A DNA stretch of 64,000 nucleotides, from contig JAQTYQ010000008.1 in the NCBI GenBank assembly GCA_028688225.1, positions 51,751 through 115,750 on the forward strand, given 5' to 3'. The notes under the pieces are model-generated. The model had not been told where the DNA came from. It searched no databases and saw nothing but the letters and a program-made list of their open reading frames with translations. The DNA comes from Opitutaceae bacterium (GTDB lineage Bacteria; Verrucomicrobiota; Verrucomicrobiia; Opitutales; Opitutaceae). How positions within the stretch are numbered: the first letter of the stretch is position 1; each line of letters starts with the position of its first letter. Positions 43,011 to 52,211 of this stretch are shown here, piece after piece. The translations under genes and the position numbers were made by a program.

Positions 43011-44009
43011 ATGACGCAGCAGGCAAAGGCAACTTCAGCCGAACGGCTGGCAAACTACAACCAAGGCTTCCTTCTCGATCTTTATGAACGGATGGTTCTC
43101 ATCCGCTCGTTCGAGGAACGGATCAAATTCCTCTTCCTCGAGGGAACGATGCCGGGAACAATCCATCAGTGCCAGGGGCAGGAGGCAACCGCTGTCGGAG
43201 TGTGTTCGGCCCTGAAAGCGAACGACTACATCACCTCCACCTTCCGCGGCCACGGTCACGCTTTGGCCAAGGGGCTGACGGTGCAAGAACTGCTCGACGA
43301 GCTGTTCGGCGCAGTCACCGGTTGCTGTAAAGGCAAAGGCGGCTCGATGCACGTGGGCAATATGCACAAGGGCATGGTGCCAGGAATTGCGATCGTTGCC
43401 GGCGGTATCCCGTTGGCGGCGGGTATGGCGCTGGCGTTCACGATGCAAAAGAGCGGGCAGGTGGTCGCGTGCTTCTTCGGTGACGGCGCGGTGGCGGAGG
43501 GCGCATTTCATGAGGGAGTCAACATGGCGGCCATCTGGAATCTGCCGGTGATCCTGGTTTGCGAAAACAACCTTTACGGCGCGTCCACCCGCGTCGACAA
43601 GGTCATGAAGAATCCGAAAATCTCTGATCGCGCCGCGGCCTACGGTTTTCGTGGAGAAACGGTGGACGGCAATGACGTGATCGCCGTCCATGAAGCCGCA
43701 AAGCGTGCGGCCGCGGAATGCCGCGCTGGCAAGGGCCCGGTCTTGCTGGAGTTGCTGACCTACCGGCGTACCGGCCATTCGCGCCGCGATCCCTGCCACT
43801 ACCAGCCCAAGGACGAGCGCGAGGCGTGGTTTGCCCGCGACCCGATTGAGCGATTCGCGCAGCGGTTGCTTGCACGTGACGATGTCGCCCCGGCCGATCT
43901 CGACGGCATCAGGGCCCGCGTTGACCGGGAGATCGAAACGGCAGTGGAAAAGGCGAAACGGGCTCCGCAGCCCACGGTCGCGGATGTCGAAACGGACGTT
44001 TTGGCTTGA
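43011..44009 (+). CDS. 2-oxoacid (pyruvate/acetoin-like) dehydrogenase E1 alpha
   Basis: 332 aa TPP-dependent subunit. The thiamine motif GDGAVAEGAFHEGVNMAAIWNLPVILVCENN and the phosphorylation-loop-like YRRTGHSRRDPCHYQP are present, along with ITSTFRGHGHALAKG and the MHVGNMHKGMVPGIAIVAGG segment. The closest general pattern is AcoA/PdhA. It sits 10 bp after E2 and 13 bp before E1 beta. The oxidised 2-oxoacid or acyloin is not identified; the sugar context suggests a C2-C4 keto intermediate. Confidence 0.9.
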   Translation: MTQQAKATSAERLANYNQGFLLDLYERMVLIRSFEERIKFLFLEGTMPGTIHQCQGQEATAVGVCSALKANDYITSTFRGHGHALAKGLTVQELLDELFGAVTGCCKGKGGSMHVGNMHKGMVPGIAIVAGGIPLAAGMALAFTMQKSGQVVACFFGDGAVAEGAFHEGVNMAAIWNLPVILVCENNLYGASTRVDKVMKNPKISDRAAAYGFRGETVDGNDVIAVHEAAKRAAAECRAGKGPVLLELLTYRRTGHSRRDPCHYQPKDEREAWFARDPIERFAQRLLARDDVAPADLDGIRARVDREIETAVEKAKRAPQPTVADVETDVLA

Positions 44010-44022
44010 AAAGAAATCTACC

Positions 44023-45039
44023 ATGAAACGACAAGGTATTGCCGAAGCATTACGGGATGGGATCGCGGAAGAGATGCAGCGCGACCAGCGCGTATTCTGC
44101 ATTGGGGAGGACATCGGTGTGCCCGGTGGCTGGGGCGGGGCGTTCACCGTCACCCTCGGGTTGAATGAGAAATATCCCGGCCGCATCATCGACACGCCGA
44201 TCGCCGAACTGGGATTCACGGGCATGGCCGTCGGCGCAGCGATGATGGGAATGCGTCCGATCGCCGACGTGCAGTATGCCGATTTCCTGTTCCTGGCGAG
44301 CGATCAGCTGATCAACAACGCCGCCAAGATGCGGTACATGTCCGGTGGCACGATCAAAGTGCCCATGGTCATGCGCGCGCCTGTTGGCGCCACCGGCCGC
44401 GGCTCCCAACACGCGCAGAACATGGAACGCTATTTTACCGGCGTGCCCGGTCTCAAAGTAGTCGCCCCGTCCAACGCCTACGACGCGAAGGGCATGCTCA
44501 AAGCCGCGGTGCGGGACGACAACCCGGTGATGATGTTCGAGCACAAGTTGCTCTACGGCTCAAAGGGAGCACGGGCCGAGTCCGGCGCGGTGGACGCCAC
44601 CAGCGAGATCCCGGACGACGATTATACCGTCCCGCTCGATAAAGCCGTGGTTCGCCGCAAAGGTTCACAGGTCACCATTCTCGGGTGGCTGTTGATGCTG
44701 CACTACTCCCTGTCTGCCGCGCAGACCCTCGCCGGCGAGGGGATCGATGCCGAAGTGATCGATGTGCGTAGTTTGTCGCCATTCGACTATGAGACCATCG
44801 GGGCCTCGGTTCGCTCGACGGGACGCGTCGTTATCGTCGAGGAAGGTCCGAAAACCGGCGGAGTCGGCGCGGAACTGGCCGCAGGTATCATGGAACGCTT
44901 TGGCGACAGTCTGCAGGCTCCGGTCGTGCGCGTCGCGTCACCGGACGTACCGGTGCCATTCAGTCCAATCTTGGAAAACACGTATCGCCCGGATGCAACG
45001 AGGATTATGCAGGCGGTGCGTCAACTTGTGCAATCCTAG
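44023..45039 (+). CDS. 2-oxoacid (pyruvate/acetoin-like) dehydrogenase E1 beta
   Basis: 338 aa partner of E1 alpha. IGEDIGVPGGWGGAFTVTLGLNEKYPGRIIDTPIAELGFTGMAVGAAMMGMRPIADVQYADF and MVMRAPVGATGRGSQHAQNMERYFTGVPGLKVVAPS are E1 beta hallmarks, and the C-terminal transketolase-like domain ends with EGPKTGGVGAELAAGI. ATG 44023 is the family start; longer frames run back into E1 alpha. Intact and tightly coupled in the trio. Confidence 0.92.
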   Translation: MKRQGIAEALRDGIAEEMQRDQRVFCIGEDIGVPGGWGGAFTVTLGLNEKYPGRIIDTPIAELGFTGMAVGAAMMGMRPIADVQYADFLFLASDQLINNAAKMRYMSGGTIKVPMVMRAPVGATGRGSQHAQNMERYFTGVPGLKVVAPSNAYDAKGMLKAAVRDDNPVMMFEHKLLYGSKGARAESGAVDATSEIPDDDYTVPLDKAVVRRKGSQVTILGWLLMLHYSLSAAQTLAGEGIDAEVIDVRSLSPFDYETIGASVRSTGRVVIVEEGPKTGGVGAELAAGIMERFGDSLQAPVVRVASPDVPVPFSPILENTYRPDATRIMQAVRQLVQS

Positions 45040-45055
45040 GCTAGGAGAGACTGCG

Positions 45056-45727
45056 ATGAAACGATCCAAAATCAATGCGTTGATCAATGAGGCCAAAAGC
45101 CTGTTGCATCGCAACGGCATGCGCCTGCCGCCGTTTGCGTACTGGAGCCCGGCGGACTGGAAAACCAAAGGCTCCGAGTGTGACGAGATCCGGCGCTGCG
45201 GGCTCGGCTGGGATATCACTGATTTCGGGTCCGGTGACTTCGAGCGGATCGGGCTCGTCGTGTTCACCGTGCGCAATGGTCACAAGACGCTTGCCCCCTA
45301 CAAAGCCAAGACCTACTGCGAGAAGATTCTCATCGTCGGTGAGAACCAGCGGACCCCGATGCATTATCACGCGTTCAAGCAGGAAGACATCATCTGCCGT
45401 TGCGGTGGCAATCTCATCTGTCAGGTCTACCAAAAGGGGCCCGACGGCAAGCTCGCCGATGCCGACGTCGAAGTCTCGCTCGATGGTGTGCGCCATCGGG
45501 TCAAGGCTGGAACCAAATTCGTGCTGCAGCCCGGTGAATCGGTCACGTTGAGCCCCTTCATGTATCACGAATTCTGGGCCGAGGTCGGCACGGGCACATC
45601 CATCGTAGGCGAGGTCTCAAAGGTCAACGACGATGCAACGGACAACTTCTTCCTCAACGCCATCGGCCGTTTTCCAAAAATCGAGGAAGACGAACCGCCG
45701 GTGCATTTGCTCTGCACGGAATATTGA
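45056..45727 (+). CDS. D-lyxose ketol-isomerase-family cupin
   Basis: 223 aa. MKRSKINALINEAKSLLHRNGMRLPPFAYWSP matches the family N-terminus, and the cupin metal site appears as TPMHYHAFKQEDIICRCGGN with a late YHEFWAEVG His/Glu. Characterised relatives interconvert D-lyxose/D-xylulose and D-mannose/D-fructose. In this operon it is the likely aldose-to-ketose isomerase before the PfkB kinase. Good AGGAGAG ribosome site 8 bp before the ATG. Confidence 0.88.
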   Translation: MKRSKINALINEAKSLLHRNGMRLPPFAYWSPADWKTKGSECDEIRRCGLGWDITDFGSGDFERIGLVVFTVRNGHKTLAPYKAKTYCEKILIVGENQRTPMHYHAFKQEDIICRCGGNLICQVYQKGPDGKLADADVEVSLDGVRHRVKAGTKFVLQPGESVTLSPFMYHEFWAEVGTGTSIVGEVSKVNDDATDNFFLNAIGRFPKIEEDEPPVHLLCTEY

Positions 45728-45865
45728 GGGAAAACGCACGCCTTCAGACCGGAATTCGTTTAGGTAGTTATGGCCCCAGACTGCGAGTCTAGATAGAAAG
45801 ACCACCAGCTGCCGAAGAGCTAAAGTAAGAAACGGCATGCGATCACAATCTAGGAAAGGACTTAT

Positions 45866-46771
45866 ATGGCTGACACTGATGCAGTGAAGGAAGCGAAGAA
45901 ATTCTACGAAGATATCCCGATGGAAACTCCGGGATTTTTCCTGAAGGGAGCAGGTTCATTGGATTGGGGGATGAAAAACCGGCTATCCCGGATTTTTAAT
46001 CCCCAAACCGGACGGACGGTGATGCTCGCGATCGACCACGGATATTTCCAGGGTCCGACCACCGGTTTGGAACGCGTGGACCTCACCATCGTCCCGTTGA
46101 TGCCCATGGCTGATGCACTGATGCTGACGCGTGGCATACTGCGGACAACCGTGCCGCCCAGCTTGACCAAACCGATCGTTATGCGAAGCAGCGGCGGGCC
46201 GAGTATTCTCAAGGAGCTCTCCAATGAGGAGCTCGCCGTGGACATCGAAGATGCGATCCGCATGAACGTGTCGGCGGTGACGCTGCAAGTGTTTATCGGC
46301 GGCAAATACGAGACACGCAGCGTCCACAACATGACGCGACTGATCGACATGGGGATGCGCTATGGCATCCCCACCATGGCCGTCACCGCAGTGGGCAAGG
46401 CAATGACGCGGGATGCCCAGTATCTGCGGCTGGCGTGCCGGATCTGTGCCGAGTTGGGCGCCCAGATCGTGAAAACCTACTACTGCCCCGAGGGCTTCGA
46501 AACAGTAACGGCATCGTGCCCCGTGCCGATCGTGATGGCGGGCGGGAAGAAACTTCCCGAATTGGAGGCGTTGACGATGGCCTACAATGCCATCAGCCGC
46601 GGCGCGGCAGGAGTGGACATGGGCCGCAACATCTTCCAGAGCGAGGCACCAAAGGCGATGATGGAGGCGGTCCACAATGTCGTGCACAAAAACCTGAAGC
46701 CTGCGGAAGCCTACGATCTGTACCAGACGTTGAAGAACAAGACGTCGCAGAAAACGCCCTCCCGTGCCTAA
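45866..46771 (+). CDS. LsrF-like thiolase/class I aldolase
   Basis: 301 aa. Strongly resembles E. coli LsrF, the (phosphonooxy)pentane-2,4-dione thiolase that moves an acetyl group to CoA in autoinducer-2 breakdown: TLKG-like [53 protein letters not shown] with the Schiff-base Lys, and [13 protein letters not shown]. No lsrK, lsrR, lsrG or lsr transporter genes are nearby, so the substrate is probably a different phosphorylated diketone. Start ATG follows GGAAAGGAC. Overlaps the epimerase gene by 8 bp. Confidence 0.88.
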   Translation: MADTDAVKEAKKFYEDIPMETPGFFLKGAGSLDWGMKNRLSRIFNPQTGRTVMLAIDHGYFQGPTTGLERVDLTIVPLMPMADALMLTRGILRTTVPPSLTKPIVMRSSGGPSILKELSNEELAVDIEDAIRMNVSAVTLQVFIGGKYETRSVHNMTRLIDMGMRYGIPTMAVTAVGKAMTRDAQYLRLACRICAELGAQIVKTYYCPEGFETVTASCPVPIVMAGGKKLPELEALTMAYNAISRGAAGVDMGRNIFQSEAPKAMMEAVHNVVHKNLKPAEAYDLYQTLKNKTSQKTPSRA

Positions 46772-47468
46772 TCGGCAACTATTTGATCAGCTCCGCGCTA
46801 CGGCTCCCCAGATCAGTGTGGGCGTGCTCACCGCGGATTGGATGTCGCTGGGCACGGAGTTGAAATTGCTCGAAAATGCGGGCGTCAAACTCCTGCATTT
46901 CGATGTGATGGACGGCTGTTTTTGCCCGGCGATGACGCTGGGTGCGCCCTTGATCAAAGGCGCAAAAACGCCGTTGCTCAAAGATGTGCACCTCATGATC
47001 GACGAGCCGTTGTCCAAAGTGGACAGCTTTGTCGCTGCCGGTGCAGATATTATCACGGTCCATGCAGAATCGACCCGCCACGTTCATCGTCTGCTGCAGG
47101 TGCTGGGGAAAATGCCCAACGCCAACGATCCCAATCGTGGTCTCATCCGCGGCCTCGCCGTGAATCCTGGAACACCGCTGGAGTCGATCGAACCCCTGCT
47201 GGGTGAGCTCGAACTGGTCCTGCTGCTGGCGGTGAATCCGGGGTGGGGCGGTCAGCAGTTCATCCCCTCGACGCGCGCGCGGCTGGCGCGTCTCAGGCAG
47301 ATGACGGGTGACAGCATTTTGCTCGGGGTGGATGGTGGCATTACCCGGGACAACGTCGCGGAGGTGGCCCGGATGGGCGCGGACATCATGGTGACCGGCA
47401 GTGCCGTATTCGATGGCAAAGCGCCACTCGAAAATGTCAGGTTCATGATGAACGCGATCGGCAAATAG
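46764..47468 (+). CDS. Ribulose-phosphate 3-epimerase-family protein
   Basis: 234 aa TIM barrel. Metal and catalytic residues appear in [18 protein letters not shown] (Asp), LKDVHLMI (His), [13 protein letters not shown] and [11 protein letters not shown] (Asp). The usual DGHFVPN is DGCFCPA here, as in some allulose-6-phosphate-type epimerases, so the substrate may be a ketose phosphate other than ribulose-5-phosphate. GTG 46764 is the only start consistent with the family length. Overlap with LsrF supports co-translation. Confidence 0.85.
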   Translation: MPNRQLFDQLRATAPQISVGVLTADWMSLGTELKLLENAGVKLLHFDVMDGCFCPAMTLGAPLIKGAKTPLLKDVHLMIDEPLSKVDSFVAAGADIITVHAESTRHVHRLLQVLGKMPNANDPNRGLIRGLAVNPGTPLESIEPLLGELELVLLLAVNPGWGGQQFIPSTRARLARLRQMTGDSILLGVDGGITRDNVAEVARMGADIMVTGSAVFDGKAPLENVRFMMNAIGK

Positions 47469-47518
47469 CCTTTGGAGCGATCGAACAGCAGTACAAATCC
47501 CGTGGAGAAAGGATATCT

Positions 47519-48604
47519 ATGACGCACAAGGAGCGGCTTCTTACAGCCATCAATCATGAGGAACCCGACCGGGTTCCCCTCTGCGCGTGGTATACGCCCG
47601 AAGCGGAGAAAAAGCTATTGCGCCACCTCGGAGTCCATTCAGAACAAACCGAGACCTACAAGTCGGCCGGCGGGCCCCTTCCCATTCTGATGGAGCACGA
47701 CTTCCTCATATCATGGATCGGGCCCTGCACCAGTTACTATGCCGACCCGCACGAGGAATATACCGATGAGTGGGGCATTGGTTGGAAGTGGTTTAAGAAT
47801 GCAGCGGGCGGCACGTACACAGAAATGGTAAGGCATCCGCTTGCGGACATAAAGGATCCTGCGGAGTATACGATGCCTGACTTTTCGCGGGCTGATCGAT
47901 ACGAGGGCGTAAAGAAGCTCATCAACGAATACGGAGGTGAGTATGGAATCATGGGCGGAGCCGCCTGCACGCTGTTTGAGCTGGCGTGGTATTTGCGGGG
48001 GATGGAGCAGCTCCTGATGGATATGGTGACCGAAAAGGATTTCGTGAATGCCCTGCTTGATGACCTGGTGCGATGGATTGATGTAGCCGGCTCAAAAATG
48101 GTCTCACTTGGCGTCGATATCATCTGGATCGGAGACGACTTTGGGACACAGGATCGGATGTTGATCGCGCCACAGGTCTTTCGAGAATTTTTCAAGCCGC
48201 GCTACGAAAAATTATTTGCCAAATGGAAAGCCATTAATCCGCGGGTGAAAATCGCTTTTCATTCTGATGGAAACATTTATCCGATTCTGAGTGATCTCGT
48301 TGAGATCGGACTGGATATTCTGAACCCCGTCCAGCCCAAGTCGATGGATCCAGCGAAGGTCAAAAAAGACTTTGGGAAACACCTCACCCTCTGGGGGACA
48401 GTGGACGTTCAAGAGGTCCTCCCGTTTGGAACTGCCGCGGATGTCACCAACGAAGTCAAATTGCGATTGCGGACCGCGGGCAAGGGAGGAGGACTGATTA
48501 TTGCTCCAGCGCACAACATCCAACCCGATACTCCGGTTGAAAACATTATGGCCTTTTATGAGACTGCAAAAAAGTATGGCCGCTATCCGCTTCGAGGAGT
48601 GTGA
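47519..48604 (+). CDS. Uroporphyrinogen-decarboxylase-family protein
   Basis: 361 aa URO-D-fold protein (MTHKERLLTAINHEEPDRVPLCAWYTPEAEKKLL, ENIMAFYETAKKYGRYP at the end). In bacteria this superfamily includes corrinoid-dependent methyltransferases (MtaA/CmuA) and many uncharacterised metabolic proteins; it is not the haem enzyme HemE by sequence pattern. No corrinoid-binding partner is visible. Location inside the sugar operon is the main clue to function. A good GGAGAAAGG site precedes the ATG. Confidence 0.82.
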   Translation: MTHKERLLTAINHEEPDRVPLCAWYTPEAEKKLLRHLGVHSEQTETYKSAGGPLPILMEHDFLISWIGPCTSYYADPHEEYTDEWGIGWKWFKNAAGGTYTEMVRHPLADIKDPAEYTMPDFSRADRYEGVKKLINEYGGEYGIMGGAACTLFELAWYLRGMEQLLMDMVTEKDFVNALLDDLVRWIDVAGSKMVSLGVDIIWIGDDFGTQDRMLIAPQVFREFFKPRYEKLFAKWKAINPRVKIAFHSDGNIYPILSDLVEIGLDILNPVQPKSMDPAKVKKDFGKHLTLWGTVDVQEVLPFGTAADVTNEVKLRLRTAGKGGGLIIAPAHNIQPDTPVENIMAFYETAKKYGRYPLRGV

Positions 48605-48745
48605 ACTATTTTGGGGGATTGCCACAGAAAGCAGGTATGCGGTGGACATGATGATCGACTGGTCCCCTAGTGGGAGTGGGTCCCTCATGTTCGGTAGCCT
48701 ATGCCCTTCTAGAAAATAAGGTTTGTAACTTAGCACCAGCGGCCA

Positions 48746-50710
48746 ATGAAGAGTCTTTGGAACGATCAGGAAGCGTCGCGGCACGTCGGCGATCTCGAGC
48801 AAAGGGTGTACAGCTCCCGCCTGCTGGGGATGGATCAGTCGCTCGTGCTCCACGGGGGTGGAAATACCTCGGTCAAGATCCACGAGAAAAATATCTTCGG
48901 CGAGGAAGAGGACGTTCTCTACATCAAGGGCAGCGGGTGGAATTTGGCGACCATCGAGGCGGCGGGTTTCGCACCCTGTCGGTTGCAGCATCTGCTCCGC
49001 CTGCCCCGGCTCGCTGCGCTCTCCGACACGCAGATGGTGAACGAATTCAAGCGTAGCCTGACCAACCCCGCCGCACCGATGCCCTCGGTCGAGGCGATCC
49101 TGCACGCCATCCTGCCCGCCAAATTTGTGGATCACACGCATGCGGATGCGCTGATCTCAGTGATGAACACCCCGAACGGGGTGGAGCGCGTCCGGGAGAT
49201 ATTTGACGATCGGGTGGTGATCGTGCCTTATGTGATGCCCGGCTTCAAGCTGGCCCGTCTGTGCGCGGAGTTGTTCCCGAAACATGCCACGGCGAAGACA
49301 GTGGGCATGGTGCTGATGAATCACGGACTGTTCACCTACGGTGAAACCGCCAAAGTTGCCTACGAATTGATGATCGAATTGGTCAATCGCGCTGAGGAAT
49401 ATCTCGTCCGGCATGACGCGTGGGAAATTCATTTGCCAGCGCCGGGGCCCCAACCTCCGGCCCGCTTGGCGGCGGCGGCGTTGCGGCGGACAGTGTCCGT
49501 GGCGGCGGGTGCGCCGATGATCCTGGCGAGGCATGCCGGCGCGCGGGGGCTTGGCTTTGCCCAGCACCGCGATGTGCTCAAACTCTCCCAGGAGGGGGCG
49601 GCGACGCCCGACCATGTGATTCGTACCAAGCGTGTGCCGATGGTGGGACGCGACGTCGAAGCGTTTTGCCAGGCTTACAAGCAGTATTTCCAAGCGCATA
49701 CGGCAGGAGGCCGGCTGACGATGGTTGACCCGGCGCCGCGGGTGATTCTCGACCGCGAACTCGGGTTATGCACGGCTGGCCGCATGGTGAAAGATGCGGC
49801 CATCGCCGGCGATATCTATCGTCACACGATCGACATCATCTTGCGCGCCGAGGCGCTGGGCGGCTGGCGGGCCTTGCCGTCCCAGGACATGTTCGACATG
49901 GAATACTGGGAGTTGCAGCAGGCAAAGCTGGCCCGGTCGGGCAAGCCGCTGCTGTTCACGGGAGAAGTGGCGCTGGTGACGGGTGCAGCCTCGGGCATCG
50001 GCAAAGCCTGCGTCGATTCATTGCTGGCGCGGGGGACGGCGGTGGTCGGATTGGATGTCAATGCAGACATCGTCCAGCTGCACACCCGGGCCGATTTTCG
50101 AGGCATCGTCTGCAATCTGACCAAAGAGGCCGACCTGGCCGCTGCGCTCGACGAGACGGTGCGAACGTTCGGCGGCCTCGACATGCTGGTTCTGAACGCC
50201 GGGATTTTCCCCAAGGGTTGTCCGATTGCGGAGATGAATACCGACCTGTGGCGCCGGGTCATGAGCATCAACCTTGACGCCAATCTCCTGCTTTTGCGCG
50301 AGTGTCATCCCCTCTTAAAACTCGCCCCTGGCGGCGGGCGCGTGGTCATCATCGGCTCGAAAAACGTTCCCGCGCCTGGTCCCGGCGTGGCGGCCTACTC
50401 GGCCTCCAAAGCCGCGGTCAACCAGTTGGCCCGGGTCGCGGCGCTCGAGTGGGGACAGGATCGCATTCGCATCAACTCCATCCATCCGAACATGGTCTTT
50501 GACACGGCGATCTGGACTCCCGAGGTGCTGGAGTCGCGGGCGAAGCATTACGGTCTGACCGTGGCCGAGTACAAGACGAACAACGTTCTTAGGGTGGAAG
50601 TCTGCAGCCGCGACGTCGCGGAACTGGCCGCGGAGATGTGCGGGCCGCTGTTTGCCAAGACAACCGCAGCCCAAGTCCCCGTCGATGGCGGGAATGAACG
50701 CGTGATTTGA
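48746..50710 (+). CDS. Bifunctional aldolase/short-chain dehydrogenase (RhaEW-like)
   Basis: 654 aa fusion. Residues 1-400 are a class II aldolase/adducin domain with zinc ligands in VDHTHADALISVM and LMNHGLFTYG. Residues about 425-654 are an SDR with VALVTGAASGIGKACVD (NAD site), LVLNAGIF, Ser/Tyr/Lys catalytic set in AYSASKAAVN, and a C-terminal PVDGGNERVI. Homologues split rhamnulose-1-phosphate and oxidise lactaldehyde (RhaE-RhaW). Here the substrate may be L-rhamnulose-1-phosphate, consistent with the upstream GH78 rhamnosidase, but no rhamnose isomerase or kinase is in the window. Confidence 0.88.
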   Translation: MKSLWNDQEASRHVGDLEQRVYSSRLLGMDQSLVLHGGGNTSVKIHEKNIFGEEEDVLYIKGSGWNLATIEAAGFAPCRLQHLLRLPRLAALSDTQMVNEFKRSLTNPAAPMPSVEAILHAILPAKFVDHTHADALISVMNTPNGVERVREIFDDRVVIVPYVMPGFKLARLCAELFPKHATAKTVGMVLMNHGLFTYGETAKVAYELMIELVNRAEEYLVRHDAWEIHLPAPGPQPPARLAAAALRRTVSVAAGAPMILARHAGARGLGFAQHRDVLKLSQEGAATPDHVIRTKRVPMVGRDVEAFCQAYKQYFQAHTAGGRLTMVDPAPRVILDRELGLCTAGRMVKDAAIAGDIYRHTIDIILRAEALGGWRALPSQDMFDMEYWELQQAKLARSGKPLLFTGEVALVTGAASGIGKACVDSLLARGTAVVGLDVNADIVQLHTRADFRGIVCNLTKEADLAAALDETVRTFGGLDMLVLNAGIFPKGCPIAEMNTDLWRRVMSINLDANLLLLRECHPLLKLAPGGGRVVIIGSKNVPAPGPGVAAYSASKAAVNQLARVAALEWGQDRIRINSIHPNMVFDTAIWTPEVLESRAKHYGLTVAEYKTNNVLRVEVCSRDVAELAAEMCGPLFAKTTAAQVPVDGGNERVI

Positions 50711-50733
50711 TGTTTCTTGCAAGGACCTCGTGA

Positions 50734-50801
50734 CTCGCCAGGCGAAGGCTGGCGAGGTAACCCGCTCGGTGTCCTAGTTTTTCTTTCGCCAGGGCGGGTT
50801 A
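50734..50801. repeat. Intergenic hairpins between convergent genes
   Basis: CTCGCCAG-N7-CTGGCGAG at 50734-50756 and a wider TAACCCGC/GCGGGTTA pair at 50758-50801 lie in the 106-bp gap between the aldolase/dehydrogenase and the MFS transporter. They may act as a bidirectional terminator; there is a TTTTTC stretch between the arms. Confidence 0.5.
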
Positions 50802-50816
50802 CATTTGGGCCTTTTC

Positions 50817-52175
50817 TCAATGCATTATGCGGGCCTCGGCAAAGAACGACTTTTCCAACTCCTCGAGCGTTTTGCCCTTGGTTTCAGGAAGAAATACGAA
50901 CACAAATCCAAAACACAGCAAACACATGAAGGCGAAGACGTAAAAAGTAACATTACCCAACGCGGCGAGCATTGCAGGGAAAAATAGCGAAACAAGGTAG
51001 TTGCCGCACCATAAAACCAAAACTGATATAGAAGCCGCCGTGCCCCTGATCCGAGTCGGGAAGATTTCTGAAACAACCACAAAATAAACGCCGCCCATGC
51101 CGACACTAAAAAAAGAGACATAGGCCAAAATACAGACCAGTAATCCCCATCCAGAACCTCCCACTCTTGTGAAGAAGAACCCCAGCAATATCAAAGCAAT
51201 TCCCATCCCGGCAGACCCGATCAACATAATTGGTCGCCGGCCCAAACGGTCCACCAGGTACATTGCCCCCATTGTGAATATAAGCATTACCAGGCCGATG
51301 ATGACCGAATGGCTTAAGGCTTTGCTGGTGCTCACGCCTGCGGTTGTAAAAATCGTCGGCGCATAATACATCACGATATTAATGCCGGTTATGGCTTGGA
51401 AGAATGCGAGGATAACGGCCATAATCACGGTCCCCCGCACGCCTTTCTGAAAGAGATCGGCCAATTTGGCTTGGTGTTGCGACAGTGAGGCTTGAATCTC
51501 CTGTTGCTCGGCCTCCACCACGCTGGCGCCATGCAGCCTCTGCAGAACCCTCCGGGCAGCCTCCGCGCGTCCTTTTTTGAGCAACCAGCGGGGGCTTTCG
51601 GGGATCACGAAACTCAGCACGAAAAAGAGCGCGGCCGGTACCGCGGAGACGCCGAGCATGATGCGCCACCCGATGTCGGCAAGCCATCGATCGTCCCCCC
51701 AGGTTCCGATCCAAGCATTGACCATATATGATAACAACATGCCAACAAGAATTCCAATCTGATTCAATAGAACCATGGCGCCGCGACTTTTAGGTGGAGC
51801 GATTTCAGCTATATAAACCGGAACCAGAAGTGAGGCAAAACCTATGCCGACACCCCCAAGTATTCTTGCGAACACCAATTCCGTTTCGGAACGGGATAGG
51901 AAGCACCAGATTCCCGAAATGAGGAACAAGAACGCGGAAAAAGCCAAAACCGTCCGCCGGCCCGCCCAATCGGTGATTGGACCAGCCAGCACGACTCCGG
52001 CCACACTGCCGATCAAAGCGCTTCCGACCACCCAGCCGAGCCTGAGAGGATCCAAGGCAAAATGGACTCGCAGCGCATCGACGGTTCCGGAGATGACGGC
52101 AGTATCATAGCCAAATAGCAGCGCGCCCACGGCGGCGACGGCGCTGACAAAAACAATATACGGTTTAGTGGTCAT
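50817..52175 (-). CDS. MFS sugar transporter, sugar-porter family
   Basis: 452 aa, 12 membrane segments. Sugar-porter signatures: FGYDTAVISGTVDAL in helix 1, GRRTVLAFSAFLF after helix 2, PVYIAEIAPPKSRGAMVLLNQIGILVG, VIPESPRWLLKKGR at the central loop, QAITGINIVMYYAP in helix 7, GRRPIMLIGSAGMG and PETKGKTLEELE at the end. Proton-coupled uptake of a hexose or pentose; probably supplies the adjacent catabolic operon, to which it is convergent. Belongs to the same island. Confidence 0.92.
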   Translation of the reverse strand: MTTKPYIVFVSAVAAVGALLFGYDTAVISGTVDALRVHFALDPLRLGWVVGSALIGSVAGVVLAGPITDWAGRRTVLAFSAFLFLISGIWCFLSRSETELVFARILGGVGIGFASLLVPVYIAEIAPPKSRGAMVLLNQIGILVGMLLSYMVNAWIGTWGDDRWLADIGWRIMLGVSAVPAALFFVLSFVIPESPRWLLKKGRAEAARRVLQRLHGASVVEAEQQEIQASLSQHQAKLADLFQKGVRGTVIMAVILAFFQAITGINIVMYYAPTIFTTAGVSTSKALSHSVIIGLVMLIFTMGAMYLVDRLGRRPIMLIGSAGMGIALILLGFFFTRVGGSGWGLLVCILAYVSFFSVGMGGVYFVVVSEIFPTRIRGTAASISVLVLWCGNYLVSLFFPAMLAALGNVTFYVFAFMCLLCFGFVFVFLPETKGKTLEELEKSFFAEARIMH

Positions 52176-52211
52176 TAGCTAGATAGGTTGCTTTGGTCGT
52201 GGGGTTTTCTA

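Noticed and set aside
41960..45039. Housekeeping pyruvate dehydrogenase
   Set aside because: Location in a DeoR-led sugar operon, E2 without PSBD, no E3 and inverted order argue against the main PDH complex.
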